Positions 1 through 13,800 of a stretch of 64,000 nucleotides of DNA are shown in pieces. The DNA is taken from positions 37,501-101,500 of the forward strand of contig JAPFBL010001103.1 of NCBI GenBank assembly GCA_026182355.1. Direction: 5' to 3'. Under the pieces are notes generated by a model, which was not told the origin of the DNA, ran no database searches, and saw only the letters and a list, made by a program, of their open reading frames with translations. The position numbers and the translations under genes were made by a program. The DNA is from Hermatobates lingyangjiaoensis (lineage: Eukaryota > Arthropoda > Insecta > Hemiptera > Hermatobatidae). How positions within the stretch are numbered: the first letter of the stretch is position 1; every line of letters starts with the position of its first letter.

Positions 1-1149
1 GTTGGAACCTATAACTCTTAAACAAGCAAACTACAGTTGACCTTTTGAGAAAATGGTCCTGTCCCTTTTCACATTTCCCGAGGCACTCAAGTTTCGTAAC
101 ATGAAATTTGTTACTGCTACTAAATTGCAGCATGATTGGTGCTCCTACTTTATGTTTTTACTCATGAGCAGGCAGTCCAGGAGAAATAAATTGAGAGTCA
201 AGAAATTCAGTTAGATAATGAACTGCTTCCTCATCACTAATCCAATCTCTTTACTGACTTGTAAGTTCCTTCCTCGGTATGATATAGCGTAAGAACTTGT
301 TTGTTGAATTTTCCTGCCTGTTCATATTAAGGGCTGATTAATTGCTCGTTCACAAAACTATTTATTCTTAATAGATAGTACATCCTCAACTCTGTGAAAC
401 ACCATTTCAATGATGTCAAATACGCAATATATTCATATGATCCAATGAAATTAAAATCAATTAACAATACCTACTTGCCACACCTGTATATTTTCAAAAC
501 AAACTTGTCTGTGAAGTTAGGAAAATACAGCTTAAACCCACATAACTTCGCTTCCGTACTGAATTATCAATTTATTTAGAGCCTATATTTTAAGTTAGGT
601 ATACACAAATCTAGTGTCAAAGTTTCAGCTCTCTATGTCTCACGGTGGCTGAGTTTACTTCTGACAAACTTTTTTGCTTTAAACGTCCATAACTTCACTT
701 CTATGTTAAACTTCCAATCAATTCAGAGCCTATATTTTAAGTTAGACATACACAAATTTACTGTAAAAGTTTCAGCTTGATATGTGTTATGGTGGCAGAG
801 TTTACTTGTGACAAAATTTTGCAGACAAACCGACATACCAACAGAAATTTTTCTAAGGGTGGATTCGGTTTCTCCAATGTATGAAACGTAAAGAAAACTT
901 GAAATGAGTCAGTTCTAAGCTATGTACAGACAAAATCATTATTTTATTTATATAGATTCTGTTAAACTCTATATTGAGTATTATACACGATCACTATAAT
1001 TTACTTTATAGCAAAGTAAACAAAATCTAACTGGAATACATGTATCCCGCATATTATCATAATTAGCTTTATTCTTTGAACATACCTTGTATCTTGAAAG
1101 GCGAACCCCCTCTCTAATTCATTAACACATTATCCTTTTTTTCTTTCAG
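1..1149. other. Intron of the NMDA receptor gene, 5' part of window
   Basis: No exon was recognised upstream of the acceptor at 1148-1149. The first 540 bases contain no recognisable protein or RNA gene. The only clear structure is the duplicated repeat at about 540-823, listed separately. Confidence 0.5.
540..823. repeat. Two direct copies of a dispersed repeat
   Basis: Copies of about 135 bp start near 540 and 689. They share CATAACTTC, AGAGCCTATATTTTAAGTTA, a run around TACACAAAT, AGTTTCAGCT and GAGTTTACTT. A diverged inverted copy lies at 53985-54085 in the MPV17L2-like gene intron, so this is an interspersed family that is tandemly duplicated here. Confidence 0.75.
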
Positions 1150-1297
1150 AAACGGCACTCTCGACTTCCTGATCGCAGACACTCCCATTCTCGACTACTA
1201 CAGGGCTACTGACCATGGCTGTAAGCTTCACAAAGTCGGCGACTCCATTACTGAAGATGCTTATGCTGTTGGCATGACAAAGGGTTTTCCATTGAAG
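1150..1297 (+). CDS. NMDA receptor exon A: end of S2 ligand-binding lobe
   Basis: The acceptor TTTCTTTCAG ends at 1149 and the donor GTATTT starts at 1298. The exon's first base completes a codon and it ends in phase 0 after PLK. It encodes NGTLDFLIADTPILDYY, then the HGCKL half of the S2 disulfide, then GDSITEDAYAVGMTKGFPLK, which matches the YGIG(L/M) region of NMDA receptor S2 domains. Confidence 0.9.
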
Positions 1298-1330
1298 GTA
1301 TTTTAGTTGTGTCCACTACTTTCTTATTCA

Positions 1331-1364
<34 letters not shown>

Positions 1365-1477
1365 CAAAAGAGAGGCTTGGTTTCCCTCTCTTATCTCTCC
1401 TGAGGACGGTTCAACCGAAAATTAGAGTCTGTAAGTGTGTGTTTTTAATTTCTCTCTGTTTCTTTATGTACATTGAA

Positions 1478-1542
<65 letters not shown>

Positions 1543-1705
1543 ATAAAATAAATTCAAAACGAAGGAAACACACAGAAAGACACAGACATAACTCACATCG
1601 ATATTTCGATGTGAGTTATGTATGTGTCTTTCTGTGTGTTTCCTTCGTTTTGAATTTATTTTATTTTAAAAAAGTCCGCTGGACAGTTTCTTTTAATTGT
1701 ATATA

Positions 1706-1750
<45 letters not shown>

Positions 1751-4700
1751 GTACAATGGCAGCAGGTCTTCCATTAAGCATACAGAAAACTAGAAAACTA
1801 GAAAACGAAAGCTAGAGAGTGTCAACAAGAAACTGGTCAATGCAGAAGCTGCGGCTTATTTTAATAATATATATATATATATCAATGATCAAACCACAAT
1901 AAGAAATGGGAAAACAAGACTAAGATCTTTCAACCGTAACAAACGGTCTTCGTCAGAGTCAAAAATCCAACTGTTGGGTTTTGGGTTTTTGACAGTTGGG
2001 TTTTTGACTCTGACGAAGACCGCTTGTTACGGTTGAAAGATCTTAGTCTTGTTTTCCCATTTCTTATTGTGGTTTGATCATAGATTGTTATTTCACGTCT
2101 TTATGTGAAATCTTTATATATATATATATATTAGTATATTTTGGGAGCAGACCTTCATTTAGACAAGTTTTATTAAAGAGTATGCCGATATTCATTTTTG
2201 TTCGTTTTCTATTTAATTTCTCAATTTTTCTAAGCTTGGTCTAAGCTCTTCAGATATGGGAGCAGACCTTCATTTAGACACGTAGAGTTCTTACCTGAAG
2301 AGTTAAAAACCAAGCTTAGAAAACTTGAGAAATTAAATAGAAAATATATATATATATATATTCATAAAAGTGCTGTCAATAGAATCAAGGAAAGCAATTC
2401 TTCTCTATGATTATTGAAGTAACAATGAAAGCATTGTATTTATTTTTCTCTAGACGGATCCTCTACTATTCTGTGAAATCATTCAAATCAGTGTAAATTA
2501 TGCGGAATTTAATGCTTCTAGATTTTATATTTAGTAAGAATAGATTTAACTTTAAAAGAGTAAAATAAAGCTACAATACTGTCTTAATGATGTTTTGAAA
2601 GCTGTTGAAAACTCTTTATTGTTCTCTCAATGCTTTTTCATTTAGATATTAACTTTATGCAATTTTTTTTTCTTTTCAGGACAGTATTTCAGCAGTGATT
2701 TCAAAGTTTTCCAGTAATGGTTATCTAGATATTTTAAAGGAGAAATGGTATGGTGGTTTGGCTTGTTTTAAAGGAGATGTTGATTTAACTCAGCCTAAGC
2801 CGCTAGGTGTCACTGCTGTCGCAGGTCAGCAATGCCTTCTTGATATCAAGTCATTCCTTATCAGCTTTCAACTGATAATAATATTACAACTATAATATAA
2901 TGTCTTACCTTGTATACTACTGCTGTAGCTATTATGAATTAAACAATTTGAAAAAAAAAACGGTAATAAACTCAATTTTAAATTATTTTAAAATAAAATT
3001 TAAAAGGAAACCAATCGCGACTGATATAACCGTAAATAAACTTCAACTTATCCCAAGCAACAGAAATCTGCAAATTGGACCTTCAGGCTTCTTCCCCGGT
3101 TTAGACGGATCTCCGAAGAGTCCTGGATAGTGGGAGGTAGTGCATAGGATAAATTAATTTAAAAAAAAATATATAATTAAAAAAAATTATATAAATTAAA
3201 TAGATTGTGTATATAACTTGAATTGATGTTTTATTTAATGATATGATCAAATAAATGATTTTTTTACTTGTAAGTGATTTTTATTATGCTAAATATACTT
3301 AACTGTGTATATAACTTGAATGATGTTAAGAATACTATATCAAACGCTTGGGTCATATAATAGTCTGTTTCCATGCCTTAATAACAAGAAACAACTATTA
3401 AAATGATCCCTATCAATCATGTTCAGTGAGTTAATTTCAATAACTATTGTTATAATTACGTACGAATCTGTTTACGTACCTTAATAACAAGAAGCAACAA
3501 TTAAAATTATCCCTGTCAATCATGTTCAGTGAGTTAATTTCAATAACTATTGTTATAATTACGTACGAATCTGTTTACGTACCTTAATAACAAGAAGCAA
3601 CAATTAAAATTATCCCTGTCAATCATGTTCAGTGAGTTAATTTCAATAACTATTGTTATAATTACGTACGAATCTGTTTACGTACCTTAATAACAAGAAA
3701 CAACTAAAATGATCCCTATCAATCATGTTCAGTGAGTTAATTTCAATAACTATTGTTATAATTACGTACGAATCTGTTTACGTACCTTAATAACAAGAAG
3801 CAACAATTAAAATTATCCCTGTCAATCATGTTCAGTGAATTAATTTCAATAACTATTGTTATAATTTCTGAGTGACACAAAGGGTCACGGATAGTCTAGT
3901 AGTTATAATATTAATAATACTATCCTCAGTGGTAATAATTAGATTCACGAAGTTCTTCTCAATATATCGTCAATACTAGTTTTGATCAGAAAAAACAAAT
4001 CGACAATTTTTGAATTTCGCTCTATCTAATTTCAATTTTTTGTTGTTGTGTTTGGTACACACGTCATGATCATATGTTTGCAGTTTTCACTATATAGCAT
4101 GTATTGTTTTTATGTCAGTTGTAATATTTTATGTTTGAAATATTACAGTTGGAATATACACTTTTGTATACAGTTTCAGATATTTTGTTAGCATTTTATG
4201 CTAAAAAATTTTAATTTTTTTCTTATTCTATTTTTCCTGCTTCAAAATTCTGTCCCCTCTCACGTGCCACCCCCCACCTTCTTGCAACATCACTGCCTCT
4301 CTCCTTTCTTCCCCATACCTCCCACATAATCTCACCTCGACATGATCATGGTGATCATCTCTCCCTCTCCCCCTCCCTCCTCCCTTCCACCCTCTCTCAC
4401 GCCCTCTCCCTCCTTTTATCTTTTTCTCTCTATCTTGCTTTCTCTCTCTCCCAATCCTTCTCTTTCTCTTTTTCTCTCTATCTCGCATTCATCTCTCTCT
4501 CGCTTTCTCTGTCTCCTCTCTCTCACTCTCTCCCTCTCTTTATGTTTTTCTCTCTATCTCGCATTCTTCCTCTCTCTGTCTCCTCTCTCTCTAGCCCTCT
4601 CTTTATATCTCTCTCTCTCTCTCTCTCGCTTTCTCTGTCTCCTCTCTCTCACTCTCTCCCTTTCTTTATGTTTTTCTCTCTATTTCGCATTCACTCTCTC

Positions 4701-4783
4701 TCTCTTCTCCCCCTCTCTCTCTTCTTCTCTCTCTCTCCATTCTTTCTCTCTCGCTTTCTCTCTCTCTTCTTCTCTCTATCTCG

Positions 4784-4816
<33 letters not shown>

Positions 4817-4995
4817 GCTTTCTCTGTCTCCTCTCTCTCACTCTCTCCCTTTCTTTATGTTTTTCTCTCTATTTCGCATTCTCTCTCTCTCTCTCTCTCT
4901 CTCTCTTTTCTCCCCCCTCTCTCTCTTCTTCTCTCTATCTCGCTCGCTCTCTCTATCTCTCTCTCTCTTCTCCCCCTCTCTCTCTTCTTCTCTAT

Positions 4996-5063
<68 letters not shown>

Positions 5064-8000
5064 GGTTTCTCTGTCTCCTCTCTCTCACTCTCTCCCTTCC
5101 TTTATGTTTTTCTCTCTATTTCGCATTCTCTCTCTCTCCCTCTTTCTTTCTCTCCTCTCTTGCTTTCTCCCCCTCTCTCTCCCTCCCTTTCTACCCCACA
5201 CCTCCCAAATATCTCACCTCTCTTTCTCTCTCACTTCTCCCTCTCTCTTTCTCTCTCCCTCCCTTTCTCTCTCCTCTCAACTCTCTCTCTCTCTCTCTCA
5301 CTATCTCTCCCTCCCTTTCTTCCTCATACCTCCCACATATCTCACCTCTCTTTCTCTCTCTTACAGGTGTCTTCCTTCTTCTTGGACTCGGCATGATTAT
5401 GGGTATCCTCATACTGATTGTTGAACATCTCTTCTACAGATATACTCTCCCCATCCTTAGACACAAACCCAAAGGCACTATTTGGAAAAGTCGCAATGTC
5501 ATGTTCTTCTCTCAGGTATGCCATAACACCAATATATATATCACAATGCTTCTAAATCAAATAGCCTTTACTCAATTGTTGTTTAATGTTGTTGTTGTTC
5601 TTTCATTCTAATAATGTTGTTTTAGCAACAACATTATGGTCTTACTTATTATCATGGTGTACACAAAATCACCATGCTTTGCTTATTAATGCTAGTAGCA
5701 AAAGGAAAAATACCACACAAAATGCTCAAGTGTATTTAGAATAGGAATCTTTTAACAACTACATAACATCGATGAGCTTCAGATGGGCTTAACTCTTTTT
5801 AAGTCGGTGAGGGTCGACGTACTCATTCTCGATTGAAAAAAATTGAGACACTGAGTGGGTATTGAACCCTCGATCATCCAGTCCAGAGGCAAAGTCGTTT
5901 CCACCATTAAGAGTTCCTCTTTTCTACCCCTGTCGAGAGATTACCCTAAACTAGAGCAGTAATAGAAATATCGTATTTTTAAATTTCAAATATTATTACA
6001 TTTAGAGATCCGTTTAGAAACACTATTACACTAATTAATTATTAAAACTATTTTTTTTAGATTTTCTATGTTTTATATTTTATATTTTCTATTCTTAAAT
6101 TAAATTAACTTACTAAGCAAGTAAATATAATACATTTTCAACTCCATTAAATGAAATATATTATTTAAAATTTATTTAAAAATAGTAATCCTTATAAGTG
6201 TGTTAAAGATCTCCTACTCTAAATACGCTTGAGTTAGGTAAAATTTAGGATTCCCACTGTAGAATTAACCGGTAATGAGGCTCACCCGTTACTAAAATGG
6301 GTGCCAAATAATAAATGAGCCACAATGTCCACCGTCTAGAACAACACTAAAAGCTGAAGCCTTAATGAGTGTGAGTGTTGGAACACAAAACAACTCAATC
6401 ATTTGATTCATTTGTTTTGATTTGCTTATTTCTTGTTTCAGAATTTGTTTTGATTTGCTTATTTCTTGTTTCAGAATTTGTTTTGATTTGCTTATTTCTT
6501 GTTTCAGAATTTGTTTTCATTTGCTTATTTCTTGTTTCAGAATTTGTTTTGATTTGCTTATTTCTTGTTTCAGAATTTGTTTTCATTTGCTTATTTCTTG
6601 TTTCAGAATTTGTTTTGATTTGCTTATTTCTTGTTTCAGTATTTGTTTTGATTTGCTTATTTCTTGTTTCAGAATTTGTTTTGATTTGCTTATTTCTTGT
6701 TTCAGAATTTGTTTTGATTTGCTTATTTCTTGTTTCAGAATTTGTTTTGATTTGCTTGTTTCTTGTTTCAGAATTTGTTTTGATTTGCTTATTTCTTGTT
6801 TCAGAATTTGTTTTGATTTGCTTATTTCTTGTTTCAGAATTTGTTTTGATTTGCTTATTTCTTGTTTCAGAATTTGTTTTGATTTGCTTATTTCTTGTTT
6901 CAGAATTTGTTTTGATTTGCTTATTTCTTGTTTCAGTATTTGTTTTGATTTGCTTATTTCTTGTTTCAGAATTTGTTTTGATTTGCTTATTTCTTGTTTC
7001 AGAATTTGTTTTCATTTGCTTATTTCTTGTTTCAGAATTTGTTTTGATTTGCTTATTTCTTGTTTCAGAATTTGTTTTCATTTGCTTATTTCTTGTTTCA
7101 GAATTTGTTTTGATTTGCTTGATTTCTTGTTTCAGAATTTGTTTTGATTTGCTTATTTCTTGTTTCAGAATTTGTTTTGATTTGCTTATTTCTTGTTTCA
7201 GAATTTGTTTTGATTTGCTTATTTCTTGTTTCAGAATTTGTTTTGATTTGCTTATTTCTTGTTTCAGAATTTGTTTTGATTTGCTTATTTCTTGTTTCAG
7301 AATTTGTTTTGATTTGCTTATTTCTTGTTTCAGAATTTGTTTTGATTTGCTTATTTCTTGTTTCAGAATTTGTTTTGATTTGCTTATTTCTTGTTTCAGA
7401 ATTTGTTTTGATTTGCTTATTTCTTGTTTCAGTATTTGTTTTGATTTGCTTATTTCTTGTTTCAGAATTTGTTTTGATTTGCTTATTTCTTGTTTCAGAA
7501 TTTGTTTTGATTTGCTTATTTCTTGTTTCAGAATTTGTTTTGATTTGCTTATTTCTTGTTTCAGAATTTGTTTTGATTTGCTTATTTCTTGTTTCAGAAT
7601 TTGTTTTGATTTGCTTATTTCTTGTTTCAGAATTTGTTTTGATTTGCTTATTTCTTGTTTCAGAATTTGTTTTGATTTGCTTATTTCTTGTTTCAGAATT
7701 TGTTTTGATTTGCTTATTTCTTGTTTCAGAATTTGTTTTGATTTGCTTATTTCTTGTTTCAGAATTTGTTTTCATTTGCTTATTTCTTGTTTCAGAATTT
7801 GTTTTGATTTGCTTATTTCTTGTTTCAGTATTTGTTTTGATTTGCTTATTTCTTGTTTCAGAATTTGTTTTGATTTGCTTGTTTCTTGTTTCAGAATTTG
7901 TTTTGATTTGCTTGTTTCTTGTTTCAGTATTTGTTTTGATTTGCTTATTTCTTGTTTCAGAATTTGTTTTGATTTGCTTATTTCTTGTTTCAGAATTTGT

Positions 8001-8321
8001 TTTGATTTGCTTATTTCTTGTTTCAGAATTTGTTTTGATTTGCTTATTTCTTGTTTCAGAAGCTGTACAGGTTCATCAACTGCGTTGATCTTGTTTCACC
8101 TCATCATGCTGCCAGAGAACTTGTTCATACGATAAGACAAGGCCAGATTACAAGCCTGTTCCAAAAAAGTGTCAAAAGGGTAACAATTTTGTATCATATA
8201 CTAGAACAGGGTTGTCCAAAGTCCAGCCCTCGTGCCGCATGCGGAAAAAATTCGATCTCGAGCTTTTGATGGAATTACATGTTTTGAGGTCCCAAAAGTC
8301 GTTTTATGAAGTTTTTGCGAC

Positions 8322-8360
<39 letters not shown>

Positions 8361-8837
8361 GGTGAGTGTGTTAGTATTGCTTGTTACCACGCTACAGTCC
8401 AGAATCTTTAATGGATCAAGTTGATATTGTACACAAAAATTGGCCCCACAGTGTAGGTAGATGATCCCTATTGTTTGGGAAGAATTATGCATGACGGGAA
8501 AGTCAATTTTTTTGTCAAAAACCAGTTATAGAAAACTTTTTTTTTTCTCTTATACTGCAAATTCTAGAGTTTAAAAATTTTGGCATTGTTTTTGAGGTTA
8601 CAAATGCAATAAACGAAAAATATATTCAGAATTTTAAAACAACTGGAAATAATTTTTTTTCAATTTAATGTAAAAATTTTGACTTATAATTCAATCTCAA
8701 AGCTTGTGAGAGTGATACAAGCCAAAATGAAACTATGCCTAAAAATAGAACATTATGTGGAAGATGAGATGAGATAATTTTTTTCAAAAATTCCATTCTT
8801 TAAAGGGTCGTTACAGTGGTGCGATATACAAAAATAA

Positions 8838-8891
<54 letters not shown>

Positions 8892-10769
8892 ATAAGTGAA
8901 TCAATCACTCTCTGTACTACCTCCAACAATGAAAGACTAATAAACATCTCCCATTTAGACATATATATTATACCTAAATGGAACATTATTTATTATATAG
9001 CCAAGAAGTATGATATTATGTTTACTTATAGCAAAATTGAGTGTAGGCCACTCCAGATCTTTTTTTTTTTTCGTTTCAGAAAGAACATGAACAACGAAGA
9101 AGACGTAGAAGCAAAGCTCAGTTCTTTGAAATGATTCAAGAAATACGCAGGTGAGTTTACAATTTGTCAGATTTTTATATGAAATCAATGATTGGGTAAG
9201 TAATGAGGCAAAACAGGCAGAACACAATCCACAATCTTTGATAAATCGAATTCAGAGTTTATATTAAAAAGGGCCTCTTACTTTTAGAATCAACCCTTTT
9301 TGTTTAGGAACAGTTATACATAATAGGTAAGTCACTTTTTTTTTTTGGAGACCCTCTGTGTGCTCTTGGTTTCCCTATCTTATCTCTCCTGAAGACGGTT
9401 CAAACCGAAAATTAGAGACTGTAAGTGTGTTCTTTTGATTTATCTATGTTTCTTTTTCTATATTGAACTATATATTTAAATATATATATACACTTTAACA
9501 CATAGGAAAGAACACAGAAGGCACTACAGAACTCACTTCGATATTTCGACATCTGTCGTCATCGGGAAGAAGTGCGAAGTACTCGCGTTGTAGATGCAAA
9601 CTGTTACTACACTGTACTAACTGCTTGAAATATCGAAGTGAGTTCTGTAGTGTCTTTCTCTGTTCTTTTCTCTGTGTTAAAGTGTTTATTGTCCACACGG
9701 ACCTTTCATTTTATAAGAAGTAAATATATATATATGTATATTTTGAATTTGAATATTTTGGAAACAGTCCTTTGTTAATACATGTGAGATTGATTTTACG
9801 GCCTATTGTTTTTTTTAATTAATTTCTTGTATAACTTTTTCAAATGCCCTAAGAGTCTTTTAAATTTACGAGGAACTAACTACATCAACTCACCATACGT
9901 TTTATTTTCAATGATTATATTTCTTCCGTCGTTTCGGTCGTCTTCGACCATCTTCAGGGTGTAAAAACTGTTTTAAAAAATGTTTAATAGGTTTATTTAA
10001 TGTTTAAAATATTTAAAAATATTTAAAAATATTTGAAAATATTTAAAAATGTTTAATATTAACCGAAACATGTCGGTGTATAGTAATAAAAATTTTGGTG
10101 AACTTATGTTTTTAGTTCCAGAACCATGGAAGTCAAGTATGAGAACACTTGAAAAACGGATAAGAAAAAGTGTAAAAGTTAAATTGGGCATTACTTTTAA
10201 TAAAACGAATATATATATATATATATATATATTTAAAAGAAACAGTCCAGCGGACTTTTTTAAATAGAATAAATTCAAAACGAAGGAAACACACAGAAAG
10301 ACACAGACATAACTCACATCGATATTTCGACCATCGTCGTCATCAGGAGGTGTGAAGAGCGAAGAGTCCCGCAGGAAGGCAGGGCGGGATATATATATAT
10401 ATTTGTGTATGATGGCAGCAGATCTTCTTTCAAACATGTATTATTAAAGTTGGCAGCAGCTTCTGCGTTGACCAATTTATGGCTGATTTTTTCTAGTTTC
10501 CTCACTAGTTTACGGTAACTCTCGGGTATTTTCCAGAGGAGTTCTGGTAACGACATGAAGGTAAACACTAAACACTTTAAAACTTTATTCTAACACTATA
10601 TTTATCTAACACTATATAGTGTTAGAATAAAGTTTTAAAGTGTTTAGTGTTTACCTTCATGTCGTTACCAGAACTCCTCTGGAAAATACCCGAGAGTTAC
10701 CGTAAACTAGTGAGGAAACTAGAAAAAATCAGCCATAAATTGGTCAACGCAGAAGCAGCTGCCAACTTT

Positions 10770-10818
<49 letters not shown>

Positions 10819-13800
10819 TATAAATAGGGAGCAGACCTTCTTTTATACAAATTGTGTTGAACAAGACGATACAAGACGATTTGAAATTATCAAGAAAATA
10901 TGAAAAACTGCTCAAAAGAAAGGTATGTTTGATTAAGGCAATTCAGTTCAACACAATATATATATATATATATATATATCTTTGTATGAGTCAAAAACCC
11001 AACTGGGTTGGGTTTTTGACTCTGACGAAGACCACTTGTTACGGTTGAAAGATCTTAGTCTTGTTTTCCCATTTTCTTATTGTGGTTTGATCATTGATTG
11101 TTATTTCACGTGTTTATGTGAAATCTTTTTATATATCTTTGTATAGGTAGGCAGCAAATCTTTCTTTAAACGTGTTGAATTGAAATGTATCATCCATCCT
11201 TTGGCACTGATCGCATAACACTTTGGATTGAGGTTGAGATGAAAGGAGTGGATTTGGGGATTAGGAAGGATGTGAAACGAAGGTGATCAGGCCCATCCCC
11301 TGATCACCTTCTCCTGTTTCGTTTGTCCCTGCATATAGCAAGTTGACAGGGTAGCCTCATGAAGGCAGAAAGTCGAAGTTGACTGTTAGAGGCTATTAGT
11401 GGCGCTTAATCACTCCATTACTACCCCTAATAGATATTAATTTCGTACAAATACTTGAAATTTTTACTAGTTTAGTTTGGTTGACAAAAAAAGGAAATTT
11501 GATGATGACTATGCATGGTTTCTGTGTTTAGAGTCCAGCAAGAGGAGAAGCAGGCTATGAGGAACAGACAAGCCAAACTGCCAAAGATGAAGAGTCCCAA
11601 CTTAGCCAGCCCTGGCCAGGAGCGAAGAGCGAGCAAGCTGCCTTCCAGGTATGAGTCAGCTGAGACAGTGCTTGAACCAGTGGCATAGCTAGGGAGAGGG
11701 GGAAGGCAGTCCACCCAGGGGGCACGTACCAAAGGGCGGCTTTTGAGTTGGAAAAAATAGAAAAAATTAAAATAATAAAAGCTAACAACAAATCTGAAAA
11801 TTTATACTAAATTGTGTTTTTGAGGACGTTATTTTTTTTATGTAGTTAATAAAATAGAAAAAATTAAAATAATAAAAGTTAAAATAATAACAAATCTGAA
11901 ATTTTATACTAAATTGTGTCTTTGAGGTTGTAATTTATTTTATGTAGTTACTAAAAAAGAAAAAAAATAATAAAAGCTAACGACAAATCTGAAATTTTAT
12001 ACTAAATTGTGTTTTTTTTTGAGGTCGTAATTTTTTTGTTATGTAGTTACTAAAATAGAAAAAAATTAAAATAATAAAAGCTAACGACAAATCTGAAATT
12101 TTATACTAAATTGTGTTTTTTGAGGTCGTAATTTTTTGTATGTACTTAGTTACTAAAATAGAAAAAATTAAAATAATAAAAGTTAAAAACAAATCTGAAA
12201 TTTTATACTAAATTGTTTTTTTGTTTTTTTTTGATGCCGTAATTTCTTTTTATGTAGTTACTAAAATAGAAAAAAATAATAAAAGTCAACAACAAATCTG
12301 AAATTTATACTAAATTGTTTTTTTGAGGTCGTTTTTTTTAATGTAGTTACTAAAATAGAAAAATTAAAATAATAAAATCTAACAACTAATCTGAAATTTT
12401 ATATTAATTGTGTTTTTTTGAGGTCGTAATTTTTTTTATGTAGTTAATAAAATAGAAAAAAATTAAAATAATAAAATCTAACAAGAAATCTGAAATATTA
12501 TACTAAATTGTGTTTTTTTGAGGTCGTAATGTTTTTTTATGTAGTTACTAAAAATAGAAAAAATTAAATTAATAAAAGCTAACAACAAATCTGATATTAT
12601 ATTCTAAATAGATTTCATAACTGTATAAATCTAAAAAAATAGCAAGGGAGTTACATCCTAGAGGGCGGCATTTTGAGGTGGTAAAAATAGAAAATAGAAA
12701 AAAAAAAATAATAAAAAGGTAACAAAAAAAATTTGTATTATTAAAAACAATGTTATAGTAATAAAGAATTATTTTGTATTTTTATAAAAAAAAAAAATTA
12801 TAAATTCTTGGGCAGGTACCAGAAGGTGGTAAAAATAGAAAATAGAAAAAATTAAAATATATGCTTACAAAGAATTTGGATGTTTATACTAAATTGAGTT
12901 TTTAAGATTATAATTGTTTTTATGTATGTAATACTGTTTTTTAAATACATTTTTCAACTGTAATATTTCAAATGAAATAATAATTAATTTAAATTTTTGA
13001 AAATTAGTTTCTTAAGAAGAGTTGATTAAAATAATAACAGCTAACAGAAAATCTAAGATTTTATACTAAATTGAGTCTTTGCAGTCGTATTTGTTTTTAT
13101 TTATGTAATACCGCTTTTAAATAGATTTTTCAACTGTAATATTTGAAAATTTGATGATGGTTAAATAAAAAAGTTTGAGACTGTAAAATTCCTCATCTAT
13201 TTAATTTTAACTGACACTTATAGTTTTAATTTTAGTGATAAAAATTGAAGATTAAACATTATTTTAATTTTTTTTTAATTTATTTCTATATTCAATTAAT
13301 AAAATTGTTTTAAAAATAGATTTTTTTTAATGTTATTACAATTACTGAATTTCTTTTATGACATGTTCAATAAATAAAATTTTGCCTTATCTGAAGCATT
13401 CGTTTGATTTGTCACTCTTTTAATTTTTATTTGTATCACTCTTTTGATTTGTCACTCTGTTAATCACTATTTTAAGTGTCACTCTTTTGATTTGTCACTC
13501 ACTCTTTTGATTTTTATTTAATTGTGTCACTCTTTTGATTTGTCACTCTTTTAATCGCTATTTTATGAGTCTCACTCTTTTAATCTCTATTTTATGAGAG
13601 TCTCTCTTTTGATTTGTCACTCTAACTTTTAAAGTTTTTAACTTATAGGTGTATGTGCATTTGTTGGCAGGTTGGAGATAGCAAGGAGGTTCAGCAAAGA
13701 TGTATTTAGATCAAAGAGTTCAGGCAACTTAAGCGTTCGCCGCTTGAGCAGTGATTTAAACTTTGGATCGACAAGATTCTACGATACTTTTGGATCTCAG

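Larger units (their letters stand above)
1298..2679. other. Intron filled with (TA)n and hammerhead fold-back cassettes
   Basis: Contains TA microsatellites (about 1332-1360, 1482-1541, 1712-1746) and the cassettes listed separately. About 2370-2670 shows no recognisable feature. Confidence 0.7.
5516..6408. other. Intron with two SINE-related pieces
   Basis: Holds a minus-strand SINE at 5700-5960 and a SINE tail at 6190-6340. The remainder is AT-rich with nothing recognised. A short inverted repeat CAACATTAT/ATAATGTTG sits near 5610-5636. Confidence 0.6.
9151..11531. other. Intron crowded with PLE/hammerhead cassettes
   Basis: Nearly the whole intron consists of cassettes listed separately. 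11146-11500 shows only a short inverted repeat around TGATCAGG..CCTGATCA (about 11286-11308) and otherwise nothing recognised. Confidence 0.6.

Noticed and set aside
1..1149. Upstream NMDA receptor exon (M3 or S2 start)
   Set aside because: No frame with acceptor and donor and receptor-like sequence was seen.
1307..1543. Numerous short frames rich in Ile-Tyr repeats throughout the window
   Set aside because: Translation of (TA)n microsatellites.
4342..5424. Ser/Leu/Phe-rich open frames of up to 360 codons
   Set aside because: Low-complexity translation of a CT tract; no family resemblance.
6375..8135. Long open frames with 11-residue periods (FVLICLFLVSE, KTNSETRNKQI)
   Set aside because: They are produced by a 33-bp minisatellite without stops in those frames, inside an intron whose end is a splice acceptor.
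1150..8179. Assignment to GRIN3 rather than GRIN2
   Set aside because: YR..LP after M4 and SQ.L.R.IN recall GluN3, but EHLFY favours GluN2; left as GRIN2-like with subtype uncertainty.
8214..8250. Left end of a hAT element (CAGGGTTGTCCAAAGT)
   Set aside because: The sequence resembles a hAT end, but no matching right end or 8-bp duplication was found.
11680..11730. DNA transposon end (CAGTGGCATAGCTAGGG)
   Set aside because: A partner end was not located, so no element boundary could be given.
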